Shown one piece after another: positions 26,698-36,500 of a stretch of 64,000 nt of DNA. Made by a program: the position numbers and the translations under genes. Position 1 is the stretch's first letter. Every line of letters starts with the position of its first letter. Source of the DNA: Bacteroidota bacterium (GTDB lineage: Bacteria > Bacteroidota > Bacteroidia > Chitinophagales > Chitinophagaceae); contig JAEWHC010000001.1 in the NCBI GenBank assembly GCA_023387985.1, forward strand, positions 124,001 to 188,000. The letters run 5' to 3'. The notes under the pieces are model-generated. The model had not been told where the DNA came from. It did no database searches and worked only from the letters and a program-made list of their open reading frames with translations.

Positions 26698-27477
26698 ATG
26701 AGAACATTCATTTGTATTTGCCTTTTAGCTACAGTTTTTTTTCAATCCGCGGCTGCTCAAAGTGCCAGTAAAAAAACACCTACTATGAAAGAATCAGTGG
26801 GTGAATTGAAAGAATCGGTAAAGGCGCTCGGTAACAGTTTTAAGAAAAAGGATAAGGCTACCGCGGGCAAGCCAACCGACCCAGATACAGTAAAAGCAGC
26901 GAAGCCCGCCCAAACAACTCACGTTTCTATTGCCACTGCGCCGCTGTTGGATATTGAGTCCACATTGCCAAACGCAATTAAAGAAATAATCATAGGGCAG
27001 GCCGTTAAAAATTTCAGCCAGGATAAACCAAAAATGACAAAGAATGAGGAAGCCACTTATGTGAATATTCAATTCGACTTTGGTGGCGGTGTTAGCAGTT
27101 CTGTTTATTTTTCCCGGTTAAAAAATGAAAATGTTATAGGCGATCTAAATAACGACGGACAAGAAGATGTGATTGTGAAAGTATATTCCAATACCGGTGG
27201 AAATACAGACTATCTTGACCTATATGTTTTTTTACAGCAGGCCAGCTCCTGGAAACTACTATTGGTCAAATCTTCCTCTGATGAAGATATTAAAGGCTGT
27301 CAAATAGGACAGTATGTTCCCTTAACCATTTCCAATGGTTTTTTGATCGGAGAATCTTCCTGCTTCCTTCAATCAGATCCCAGGTGCTGTCCATCGCTAT
27401 TTTATAAAACCACCTTAAAGCTTCAGAATAACCAGTTGGTATTTGTCAGGAAAGAAAGGACTGTGAAGAAAAACTAA
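26698..27477 (+). CDS. secreted protein, 259 aa, unknown function
   Basis: A signal peptide (MRTFICICLLATVFFQS, cut after AAAQ) is followed by a Lys/Thr/Ala-rich linker to about residue 80. A globular part then contains GDLNNDGQEDVIVKVYS, a Dx[NG]xDGxxD-type calcium-binding loop like those in FG-GAP or EF-hand-like proteins. Two late Cys-rich spots (ESSCFLQSDPRCC) may form disulfides. I do not recognise the whole family. It lies between two gene relics but is itself intact. Confidence 0.75.
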   Translation: MRTFICICLLATVFFQSAAAQSASKKTPTMKESVGELKESVKALGNSFKKKDKATAGKPTDPDTVKAAKPAQTTHVSIATAPLLDIESTLPNAIKEIIIGQAVKNFSQDKPKMTKNEEATYVNIQFDFGGGVSSSVYFSRLKNENVIGDLNNDGQEDVIVKVYSNTGGNTDYLDLYVFLQQASSWKLLLVKSSSDEDIKGCQIGQYVPLTISNGFLIGESSCFLQSDPRCCPSLFYKTTLKLQNNQLVFVRKERTVKKN

Positions 27478-27486
27478 CAAATATCA

Positions 27487-27657
27487 TCAGGCGATTGAAT
27501 GCAGGAATGCGCTAAGAGCATCAGCGCTATTTTCAAACCGGTTGGCTTCTTTTGGTTTTTTTATCTGAAGCGCAATACTTTCGGGTATAGGTGTTTGTTG
27601 TTCAATGACGGGTTCTACCACATCATAAAATTTTACCGGATGTGCAGTTTCAACCAG
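27487..27657 (-). pseudogene. relic of threonine synthase C-terminus
   Basis: Reading leftward from just after an in-frame TAG (27658-27660), about 56 codons begin with VETAHPVKFYDVVEP. This aligns with the ETAHPVKFPGVVAEM region of the intact threonine synthase at 43269-44558. They end at a natural stop (27487-27489) after a typical C-terminal helix. The rest of the enzyme (about 370 residues) is missing. The tail differs from the intact copy, so it derives from a different threonine synthase lineage and not from a recent duplication. This was found by translating the minus strand; it is too short to start with its own codon. Confidence 0.7.
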
Positions 27658-27744
27658 CTATTCGGGCGATCTGTGATCATGCATTGGAAACTGCCGTAAT
27701 AGAAGCGGTTGCGGATCCCGGTTATATGTTTTCGGAGTGGATGA

Positions 27745-28143
27745 ATTTTAAAAAGTGAAGGAAACCCACCCTTGTTTAATATTCAACTGGTAGCATTAAC
27801 AATGGTCGTGAAACTGGCCGGTAGAATATTTTCTGTTCATACAGATGCTGTATTAAAGGATGCAGTAAAGCCCGACCTGGTCATTATTCCTGCAATAAGC
27901 GGTGATATGCAAAATGCCATCCGGCAAAATGAAGCGTTTTTGCCATGGATCATATAATAACGGCAGGCTGGGGCCGCAGTGGCTAGCCTTTGCCTGGGAG
28001 CTTTTGTATTGGCAGCAACGGGTTTGTTGAATGGTGCCAGTTGTTCAACGCATTGGTTATTCACCAATGATTTTAGAAACATGTATCCTGGTATCAAGCT
28101 GGTGGATGAAAGAGCCGTAACAGAGCAAAATGCCGAATATTGA
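27745..28143 (+). pseudogene. relic of GlxA-type AraC regulator (DJ-1/PfpI domain)
   Basis: In one frame the sequence reads GNPPLFNIQLVALT, VHTDAVLKD, PDLVIIPAISGDMQNAI and FLPWII, then two adjacent TAA codons (27955-27960). It continues in the same frame as GAAVASLCLGAFVLAATGLL, CSTHWLF, and VDERAVTEQN before a stop at 28141. This matches the DJ-1/PfpI half of GlxA-like transcriptional regulators. The first about 35 residues and the whole C-terminal AraC helix-turn-helix are missing. Both inner stops are one base from CAA (Gln), so the decay may be fairly recent. Confidence 0.8.
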
Positions 28144-28230
28144 ATCATCTTGTACTGCAGAATTATAGGTTAACGCGTTTTATACCCGCTGGCTTAAATC
28201 TGACCCCTTCTCCTTTTCTTTGCAATTGCA

Positions 28231-29730
28231 ATGGCGGGCTATCCAACAATACAACGACAATCCATCCTTTCCACGATCATCATTTTTATTGGATTTGCCG
28301 TTGGCGCTATCAACCTCATTGTTTTACAGCCAAGGATATTGACGACTGAAGAATGGGGCCTTACCCGGGTGGTAACGGAAGCGGCGATCCTGATAGGAAC
28401 CTTTGCCACGCTTGGAACCAATATGGTCGCGGCAAAATTCCTGCCTTATTACCGGGCCTATTTACCTGCTCATAAAGTGGATTTCCCCATTAAATCGCTG
28501 ATGATTTTTACCGGAGGTTTGATGCTTACTTTTTTGCTGCTGATGATTTTTAAACCCCAGATAACCCAGGTATTTGGCAGAAATAATCCCTATTTCACCC
28601 GGCTTTATCATGTACTGATCTTCTTTGTCATTTTCCAGGCAATCTTTCTTTACCTGGAGGTTTATGCCTGGTATGCCGGAAAAACCGTTTTCGTCAATGC
28701 GCTGAAGGAATTTTTATTCCGCGTGTTCACTACGGTTTGTTTGCTGCTGTATTGGTTTGAGTGGGTGACATTTGATCAGTTCATGATTATATTTGGTTTC
28801 GCTTATCTGCCTTTGATTATTCTGATGGCCATCACCATACGAAGGTCAGGCGGATTTAACATTCAATGGAAAACCAGTACGGTTACACGGAGGTTGAAAA
28901 CCAAAATGGTCAGCCTCGGGGGTTTTGTCTTTCTTACCACCATCAGCAATATCGCTTTTATTGTTTGCGATACGTTGTTTTTGGCCAGCTTGTATAATTT
29001 CAGCCAGGCGGGCATTTACGCGGTCGCGCAATATTTCGGACAGGTGCTGGAAGTTCCTTACCGGAGCATGCAAACCAGTTCAATTCCTTTAATCAGCGAA
29101 TACTGGCAAAAGAAAAATATGACCGGCCTGCAAAGCATTTACCGTAAAAGTTCAGCAAACCTGTTGGTTTCCGGTGCGGGCATTGGCGGTATAATCATCA
29201 TCAATTTGCCAAACGTTATAAAATTTCTGCCGTTGGAATATGGCGTAATCGCCATTCCCATCATGATCCTGATCCTGGGCCGGATGATTAACCTGGGTAC
29301 AGGTGTAAACGCGCAACTGATCCAGTTGTCTAAATTCTGGAAATTTGATTTTGCCAGTACATTGATTTATTCGGTGATCGGCATCCCGTTGAATTTCTTC
29401 CTGATCCGCGAATGGGGTATGCAGGGTGCGGCCATCGCCAACGTGATCGCGATGATCGTGTACAACACTGTACGCTTCTTGTTTCTCTATTTTAAATTCG
29501 GATTACAGCCTTTTACATTAAAAACCCTGTGGATATTGACCGGAGCCACAGCATTGGTTGCCGCCATTTATTTCCTCCCCCGCTTCCAAAACCTGTTCGT
29601 AGACGGAATCGTTAAATCGGCCGTCTTCGCAGCGATTTTCGGCTTTTTGGTTATCCGCTACCGGCTGAGCGATGAAATATCCGCCTTGTATGAAAAATGG
29701 TATCCCAAACTGTTTGGCCGATTGTCTTAA
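28231..29730 (+). CDS. polysaccharide flippase (Wzx/MOP family)
   Basis: A 499-residue membrane protein with about 12-14 helices, of the multidrug/oligosaccharidyl-lipid/polysaccharide exporter superfamily. The N-terminus QRQSILSTIIIFIGFAVGAINL and the loop QPRILTTEEWGLTRV are typical of Bacteroidota flippases that move lipid-linked sugars across the inner membrane. A near-consensus box (TTTCTTTG, 28215-28222) ends 8 nt before the ATG. The glycosyltransferase gene begins 9 nt after its stop codon, so both belong to one unit serving surface polysaccharide synthesis. Confidence 0.92.
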   Translation: MAGYPTIQRQSILSTIIIFIGFAVGAINLIVLQPRILTTEEWGLTRVVTEAAILIGTFATLGTNMVAAKFLPYYRAYLPAHKVDFPIKSLMIFTGGLMLTFLLLMIFKPQITQVFGRNNPYFTRLYHVLIFFVIFQAIFLYLEVYAWYAGKTVFVNALKEFLFRVFTTVCLLLYWFEWVTFDQFMIIFGFAYLPLIILMAITIRRSGGFNIQWKTSTVTRRLKTKMVSLGGFVFLTTISNIAFIVCDTLFLASLYNFSQAGIYAVAQYFGQVLEVPYRSMQTSSIPLISEYWQKKNMTGLQSIYRKSSANLLVSGAGIGGIIIINLPNVIKFLPLEYGVIAIPIMILILGRMINLGTGVNAQLIQLSKFWKFDFASTLIYSVIGIPLNFFLIREWGMQGAAIANVIAMIVYNTVRFLFLYFKFGLQPFTLKTLWILTGATALVAAIYFLPRFQNLFVDGIVKSAVFAAIFGFLVIRYRLSDEISALYEKWYPKLFGRLS

Positions 29731-29739
29731 TTTGCAGAT

Positions 29740-30660
29740 ATGGTTAACACGCCTGAAATCTCGGTGGTTATTTGTACCTACAACCGCCAAAAATTCCTGC
29801 CTGAATGCCTGAATTGCCTGAGCAGGCAAACCATCAGGAATGAACTTTGGGAAGTGATCATAGTGGACAATGCAAGTACTGATCAGACTGCTGAGATAGC
29901 TAAGCAATGGATTGCCGATAACCGGGAACGACCTTTTCGCTATGTACTGGAAAGCCGAAAAGGGTTGAGCTTTGCCCGCAACCGGGGAATAGTTGAAGCC
30001 CGCAGCAATGTAGTAACCTATATTGATGACGATGCCGAAACAGTGCCTGTGTTTGCCGAAGCGCTGAATGAATTCATGAAGGCGCACCCAGAGGCTGCAG
30101 GTGCCGGGGGAATGGTCATTCCCAAATACAGTGAATCGCCGGAACCGGCGTGGATGAACCCGTTTTTGAAAGGATTTGTTGGCCTTGTTGATTTTGGAAA
30201 CAAACCAAAGGCTTATGTGAAAGGTATGAAATACCCCATTGGCTGTAACATGACCTACCGTAAGAACCTGCTCCTGCAAGCCGGAGGCTTCAACAACCAG
30301 CTTACTTTTCGCGGCGACGACAAATACATCTTTTACGCGGTAACCAAAATCAACCCGTTAGTTTATTATGTTCCCAAAGCAAAATTGTACCACAATATTG
30401 ATGCCGGGCGCCTGCAGCATGATTACTTCAAAAGGTTGTTCCTGAAAACAGGAAATGAAGAAAAGATCCGGGTTCTTGCTGAACAGGGGAAAGGCGGATT
30501 GGTGAAAAAATTCCTGGAATATATTTTCAAATTCGGAGCATCTCTATTTATCTGGGCCGGGTATAGGCTGAAAGGGAAAAATGCGAAAGGATATTATACC
30601 ATGCTTTCCCAATGGTACACTCTGCAAGGTTTTCTTAAAAAATCTGTTTTTGTTCGTTAA
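29740..30660 (+). CDS. glycosyltransferase family 2
   Basis: A 306-residue GT-A enzyme. ISVVICTYNRQKFL starts the nucleotide-binding region, VDNASTDQTAE is the second conserved stretch, and TYIDDDAETV carries the metal-binding DxD. GLSFARNRGI and GCNMTYRKNLLLQAGGF are further GT2 marks. A hydrophobic patch near residues 265-280 may touch the membrane. It is probably co-transcribed with the flippase and adds a sugar to the same lipid-linked chain. Confidence 0.92.
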   Translation: MVNTPEISVVICTYNRQKFLPECLNCLSRQTIRNELWEVIIVDNASTDQTAEIAKQWIADNRERPFRYVLESRKGLSFARNRGIVEARSNVVTYIDDDAETVPVFAEALNEFMKAHPEAAGAGGMVIPKYSESPEPAWMNPFLKGFVGLVDFGNKPKAYVKGMKYPIGCNMTYRKNLLLQAGGFNNQLTFRGDDKYIFYAVTKINPLVYYVPKAKLYHNIDAGRLQHDYFKRLFLKTGNEEKIRVLAEQGKGGLVKKFLEYIFKFGASLFIWAGYRLKGKNAKGYYTMLSQWYTLQGFLKKSVFVR

Positions 30661-30739
30661 ACCAAAATCTTTTTGTGCTGAAATGATCAAAAGATCGTTC
30701 AAATTAGTGAACTTTAAAACAAAGCAGGAGTATATAAAA

Positions 30740-32290
30740 ATGAATCCAACCTATAAATTGTTCCAAAAGGGCTATTTGCTGGTCCTGGTTTTCTTGTTGG
30801 CAGGCATTTACGGAATACAGGCGCAGACCATAACCTACGCAGAACCTTCCCGTTCCGAAAACCGCCAGATCAATTTTGACATTATCGGGAAATATGAAGA
30901 CCATTACCTCATCTACAAAAACTATCGCAATGTAAACTATATCAGCCGGTACGACCAGGGGATGAAACTCGAGGAAAATGTGGCGCTGCCGTTTTTGCCG
31001 GAAAGGCTCACCGAAGTGAATTTTCTGGCCTACCCGGATTTCGCCTATCTTTTCTATCAATTCAACCGACGCGGAATTGTTTACATGAATGTAGTGAAAA
31101 TCGGGCCTTCCGGAACTCCGCTAACCGAACCCATTGAACTGGATACCACCCATATTGGATTTGGTGGTGACAGCAAGGTTTACCAGGTACTGGCGAGCGA
31201 GGACAAATCTAAAATCGCTTTACTGAAAGTGAATACGCGTAATGAGCGAAACTATTATGTAACTACGTTGCTTTATGACAACGCGCTCAACCTCAATCAC
31301 CGTTCAGATCTTGTGCTGGCTATGCGCCAGCGGAATGACTTTCTCACCGATTTCAGCCTCGACAATAAAGGCAATGTGGTGTTTGGTAAAGGAACACGGA
31401 TAGGCAACAGCGATAATATCTCTAAGTTCATGATGATTGTGAAGCCTGCAGCGGCAGATTCGTTCCTGACCGATGAGCTGTCATTTGAAAATATAACCCT
31501 GGACGGTGTTAAGCTGAAAATAGATAATTACAACAACCGCTACCTGTTCAGCAGCTTCTTTTATGGCTCGAGGCGCACAATTATTGAAGGCATTTTAAAT
31601 GCTATTTATGATGCAGATGCCAACAGTTGGGTCGTCAATAATGCCATTCCGTTTACGGAAGAAATGCGCCAGGATGCAAGAGGGAAAAACAATACGCGTA
31701 ATGCTTTTAATGATTACTTCATTCAGGATATTGCGATCCGCAGCGATGGCGCCTTTATGGTGAATGCGGAAAGTCAGTACCAGACTTCCCGCGGTGGTTA
31801 TAATCCGTACAACCGCTGGAACCTTTACAATCCCTTTATGACCGGCAGCTATTATTACCCATGGGGAGTTGGGGGATATGGAAATCCATGGAACAGCTGG
31901 TACAGCCCCTACGGTGGCATGAATAACATGACGCGTTTTAACGCCGATGATATTATGGTGATGGCCTTCAGCAATGAAGGACGTATGATCCTCAGCAATT
32001 TTGTGCACAAAAGCCAGTTTGATGATTATGCCGACAATGCGATAAGTTTCAAGACATTTAACACGGGAAATGGCTTACATTTTCTTTACAATGAATTTGA
32101 TCGCCGCGAGTTTTTGCTTAATTACCAGACCTTGACTCCAGATGGAAAAATTGTAAGAAATCCCAGTATGAAAAACCTGCGTCCCGAATTTACCCTGATG
32201 AACCGGTATGCGAAGCAGGTGAGCATTAATGAAATGATCATTCCTGCTTTATACAGGAATTATATGACTTTTGCCCTGTTGAAAATGTAA
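30740..32290 (+). CDS. secreted protein of unknown function, 516 aa
   Basis: The frame opens at 30581, but ATG 30740 gives a proper signal peptide (a LLVLVFLLAGIYG core, cut after IQAQ). The protein looks like repeated beta strands in the style of a propeller or surface-bound beta protein (NYISRYDQGMKLEENV, FAYLFYQFNRRGIVYMNVVK). Residues about 346-397 form a Tyr/Asn/Gly/Pro-rich low-complexity insert (YNPYNRWNLYNPFM and later GGYGNPWNSWYSPYGG). I recognise no named family. It follows the glycosyltransferase by 79 nt and may share its transcript. Confidence 0.75.
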   Translation: MNPTYKLFQKGYLLVLVFLLAGIYGIQAQTITYAEPSRSENRQINFDIIGKYEDHYLIYKNYRNVNYISRYDQGMKLEENVALPFLPERLTEVNFLAYPDFAYLFYQFNRRGIVYMNVVKIGPSGTPLTEPIELDTTHIGFGGDSKVYQVLASEDKSKIALLKVNTRNERNYYVTTLLYDNALNLNHRSDLVLAMRQRNDFLTDFSLDNKGNVVFGKGTRIGNSDNISKFMMIVKPAAADSFLTDELSFENITLDGVKLKIDNYNNRYLFSSFFYGSRRTIIEGILNAIYDADANSWVVNNAIPFTEEMRQDARGKNNTRNAFNDYFIQDIAIRSDGAFMVNAESQYQTSRGGYNPYNRWNLYNPFMTGSYYYPWGVGGYGNPWNSWYSPYGGMNNMTRFNADDIMVMAFSNEGRMILSNFVHKSQFDDYADNAISFKTFNTGNGLHFLYNEFDRREFLLNYQTLTPDGKIVRNPSMKNLRPEFTLMNRYAKQVSINEMIIPALYRNYMTFALLKM

Positions 32291-32341
32291 AAAGGGGAAA
32301 ACTCCGGCTGTTGACATCGGTTTTAATGTTTCCGGTTCCAG

Positions 32342-32349
32342 TATTTTTG
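32342..32349 (+). promoter_or_regulatory. promoter -7 element fixing a TTG start
   Basis: TATTTTTG, an exact match, lies 22 nt before the TTG at 32372. No in-frame ATG lies near, so the promoter supports use of TTG. Confidence 0.55.
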
Positions 32350-32371
32350 CCGCTTCAAAATACAGCGCAAA

Positions 32372-33364
32372 TTGATTGGAGCCTTCAAGCAGAAAAGCCC
32401 GTGGCAACAGCCGTTGATCATTTTTCTGGCATTTGCAACCAAACTGATCTATATCGTTTCGGCAACCGGACCGGTCAATTTTTTCGATCCGGGTGGTCTC
32501 CTGGTCCCTTTTCTCAATCACAAGGCAATACCAAAGTTTAACAGTGGATTTCTTAACCTGCTGTCAATCGGCCTGTTGCTTATTTCAGCTCTTTATGCCA
32601 ATTCCGTATTGGCTTCAGCCAAAATGTTCAACCGGCAATTTGGGCTTGTCGCTGTCTCCATGATCCTGGTCACCGGCCTGTTTCCTGCGGCGAACCTCGA
32701 ATTGCCTATTTGGATCTTGATGCCGCTGATTATTTACAGCGTCAGCCAGGTCATGCAGCTTTATAAATCCGACAACCCCACCCGTGTGATCCTGAACATT
32801 GGATTTGCCACGGGGTTATTGTATATCCTCTATCATCCGTTCATCTTTTTTATTCCAGCGGTTTTTACGGGATTGCTGATTATGCGACCCTTTTCCATTC
32901 GTGAACTCATGATGCTGCTGTTGAGCATCCTGACCCCGCTCTATTTTGCCCTTGCCTACAATTATGTTTTCGGCTATTGGGACCCGTTAGAGAGTGCCCC
33001 CAATTTTGATTTGTATATTCTCCCCTGGATAACAAGTTATCACTGGTATATCAGTATTGCTACGGCAGGCATATTATTGCTCATTGGGTTTACCAACCTG
33101 GAAAGGCAATTGCACCGCACAGTGATAAGCGGCCGCAAAGGTTGGCAGTTCATGCTTATTCTACCTATTTTTCTAATCCCTTTGATCATCATTCCATCGG
33201 GAAACCATTTTGCCGCGTTTGCCACCCTGAGTTTTCCAGCTGCCGCACTGGCAGCCAACGCGTTTATTCCTCAACCGACCAACTTCAGGCAGAGGATAAT
33301 GTTTTGGATGGTGATTTTGGTGTTGGCGCTTGCGGCCTTTGCATGGCGGTCAGGCAGTTTCTGA
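32372..33364 (+). CDS. DUF6427-like integral membrane protein
   Basis: A 330-residue protein starting at TTG. About ten hydrophobic segments cover the whole length. The N-terminus (IGAFKQKSPWQQPL, then FLAFATKLIYI) has the form of the DUF6427 family of Bacteroidota membrane proteins, which have no assigned function. No in-frame ATG occurs in the first 80 codons. It ends 151 nt before gltB. Confidence 0.7.
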   Translation: MIGAFKQKSPWQQPLIIFLAFATKLIYIVSATGPVNFFDPGGLLVPFLNHKAIPKFNSGFLNLLSIGLLLISALYANSVLASAKMFNRQFGLVAVSMILVTGLFPAANLELPIWILMPLIIYSVSQVMQLYKSDNPTRVILNIGFATGLLYILYHPFIFFIPAVFTGLLIMRPFSIRELMMLLLSILTPLYFALAYNYVFGYWDPLESAPNFDLYILPWITSYHWYISIATAGILLLIGFTNLERQLHRTVISGRKGWQFMLILPIFLIPLIIIPSGNHFAAFATLSFPAAALAANAFIPQPTNFRQRIMFWMVILVLALAAFAWRSGSF

Positions 33365-33445
33365 AAAGGATTTCGCAAGGGCCGGAGAAAAAAATTAAAA
33401 TTTATTATTTTTCAATGATTTTTCATTTTGGTTAGTGGATTTCCC

Positions 33446-33453
33446 TATTTTTG
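33446..33453 (+). promoter_or_regulatory. promoter -7 element of gltBD
   Basis: TATTTTTG, an exact match, 61 nt upstream of the gltB start. This yields a leader of roughly 55 nt that is largely taken up by a hairpin. Confidence 0.6.
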
Positions 33454-33462
33454 AATTCTTGC

Positions 33463-33513
33463 TTGCCTGTGATTTAATAAAAGGCTTAAAATATTAAAAA
33501 TCATTACAGGCAA
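33463..33513 (+). promoter_or_regulatory. hairpin in the gltB 5' UTR reaching the start codon
   Basis: TTGCCTGT (33463-33470) pairs perfectly with ACAGGCAA (33506-33513). GATTT (33471-33475) pairs with AAATC (33498-33502), leaving a 3-nt bulge and an AT-rich 22-nt loop. The 3' arm ends one base before the gltB ATG at 33515. Folding would hide the translation start region. A control role is inferred. Confidence 0.6.
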
Positions 33514-33514
33514 T

Positions 33515-36500
33515 ATGAATCAAAACGCTGTGGGTTTGTACGACCCTTCCTTTGAGCACGATGCATGTGGTATTGGCTTTGTGGCCCACATCCAGGGAAA
33601 GAAATCTCATCAACATGTGCTCGATGCCTTGACCATTCTTGAAAACATGGAACACCGCGGGGCCTGTGGTTGCGATAAACTAACGGGTGATGGCGCGGGA
33701 ATTATGCTTCAGATTCCCCATGAATTTATGGCTTCTGAAGCAAGAAAGGCTAAAATCCATTTGCCTGCACCAGGTAAATATGGAGTTGGCTTCCTGTTTT
33801 TCCCCCGCAATATTTCCCTGCGCGAAGAATGCCGCGATATTTTGGTACGCTCGGCAGAAAAGCTGGGATTGGAGATCATCTGGTTCCGGGAAGTTCCGGT
33901 TAATCGCGATGGTATTGGTGAGACCGCCCTGAGCGTGGAACCCATAATGGAGCAGGTATTTGTAAAGTGTCCGGACAATATAGGAGACCATACCGCCTTT
34001 GACCGCAAACTTTTTGTATTACGCAATTACACAAGCCACCTCATCGGGCAAACCTTGAAACAAGATGCCATCGGTTTCTATATTTCCTCTTTTTCTTCCA
34101 AAACCATCATTTATAAAGGCCAGCTGACCAGCCTGCAGGTACGCAGCTATTTTCCTGATCTTGCAGATCCTTCAGTAACAAGCGCTTTTGGTCTTGTGCA
34201 TAGCCGTTTTGCAACCAATACTTTTCCCAGCTGGCGACTTGCACAGCCTTTCCGGTTTATTGCCCACAATGGCGAGATCAACACGTTGCAGGGCAATCTC
34301 AACTGGCTTCGCAGCAGCGAACAAGGTTTTGTTTCACCTTATTTTTCAAAGGAAGAAATGGATATGCTCCTTCCGGTCGTTACTTCCGGGCAGAGCGATT
34401 CAGCCTGCCTCGACAATATGATCGAACTGCTGAGCTTTACCGGCCGCAGCCTGCCGCATACCATGATGATGTTGATTCCCGAAGCCTGGGACCACCACGA
34501 TGAAATGAGTGCCGAAAAAAGAGCATTTTACGAATATCATGCCTGCCTTATGGAGCCCTGGGATGGCCCTGCTTCCATCAGCTTTACTGATGGGAACCTG
34601 ATTGGCGCAACCCTTGATCGCAACGGGTTGCGCCCTTCCAGGTTTTGTGTAACCACCGATAACCGCGTTATCATGAGTTCTGAAAGTGGTACCCTACCGC
34701 TAGACCCGGAAACCATAATCGAAAAAGGACGCCTGCAGCCAGGCAAAATGTTTGTGGTGGATATGGAAAAAGGCAGAATCATCAGCGATGACGAACTGAA
34801 AGCCGATATCTGCCGCCAGAGGCCCTATGGTGAATGGCTGAATAAATATAAGATCAGGCTTGAAGAATTGCCAGAACCCAGGGTAAAGTTTACCGATCTT
34901 GAGTCGGATCAGATCCTTAAATATCAAAAAGTATTTGGCTATACTACCGAAGATGTAAACCGGATCATTTCCCAAATGGCCATTGAAGGTAAAGAGCCGA
35001 TTGGCTCAATGGGTACTGATATTCCACTTGCAGTTTTGAGCGAACAACCGCAGCATTTGTCCAATTATTTCAAACAACTGTTTGCGCAGGTAACCAACCC
35101 GCCCATTGATCCCATTCGGGAGAAACTGGTGATGAGCCTGGCCACTTTTGTGGGAAACAATGGCAACATCCTTGGCGAAGATCCCCTTAGCGCCCATACT
35201 GTGGCATTGCCTCACCCCATTTTGACCAACCACGAGCTTGAGAAACTCAGAAGTATCGATACCGGAATTTTCCAGGCCAAAACCCTTCAATGTTATTTCC
35301 GCGCTGATGGAAAAGCCGGCTCTCTGAAAAAAGCCCTTGACCGGATATGCCGTTATGCTGTGGACAGTGTGGAGGATGGATTTGAAGTACTGATCCTTTC
35401 AGACCGCGCTATTGATTCCGATCATGCCCCAATACCATCTCTGCTTGCCACAGCGGCTATTCACCACCACCTCATTCGCAAGGGCTACCGGGGAAAAGTT
35501 GGGATTGTGGTTGAAGCCGGGGACGCATGGGAAGTTCATCATTTTGCATCCCTCCTGGCTTTCGGCGCCACCGCTATAAATCCTTACCTGGCCTTAAGCA
35601 GTATCCGGGAAATGAATTCTTCCGGTTATCTGCAAAGTACGTTTGATCACGACACGCTGAAAACCAATTATATAAATGCAATAAACAATGGTTTACTTAA
35701 GGTATTCAGTAAAATGGGTATTAGTACATTGCAATCTTACCAGGGAGCACAAATCTTTGAGATCATCGGGATCAATAAAAAAGTAGTTGATCAATATTTC
35801 ACAGGCGCTATCAGCAGAATAGAAGGATTGGACCTCGACGACCTGGCGAAAGAAAAGCTTGCTCTTCACTATTTCGCATTCCAATCCAATTCAAATGATA
35901 CCTTTTTGCCAACAGGTGGCGTTTACCAATGGAAACAACGGGGTGAAGAGCATCTCTTTAATCCGAATACCATCCATTTGTTGCAATACAGTTCCGGTAA
36001 TAACGACTACACTACGTATAAGAAATACGCGAAACTGGTAAATGACCAAAGCCGCAAATCCATCACCATTCGTGGTTTGTTGGAATTCAATAAAATACGC
36101 CCTTCGATTTCAATTGATGAGGTAGAACCCGCCGAAGTAATTCTAAAACGGTTCGCCACCGGGGCCATGAGTTTTGGTTCCATCAGCTGGGAAGCACATA
36201 CAACGCTGGCTATAGCCATGAACCGAATTGGTGCAAAAAGCAATACCGGTGAAGGAGGTGAAGACGAAAGCCGCTACGCGCCTTTGGAAAATGGAGACAG
36301 CATGCGGTCCGCCATTAAGCAGGTAGCCTCGGCACGTTTTGGCGTGACATCCAGGTATCTTACGGAAGCCGATGAACTACAAATCAAGATGGCCCAGGGC
36401 GCCAAACCAGGCGAAGGTGGCCAGCTCCCCGGCCACAAAGTAGATGATTGGATTGGAAGAGTACGACATTCCACCCCGGGCGTTGGATTGATATCTCCTC

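Noticed and set aside
22362..30660. Glycan region as a recent genomic island or mobile element
   Set aside because: No integrase, transposase, tRNA boundary or flanking repeats are visible; only the relic patch hints at past rearrangement.
30581..30739. N-terminal extension of the 516-residue secreted protein
   Set aside because: It overlaps the preceding glycosyltransferase, and the signal peptide begins at 30740.
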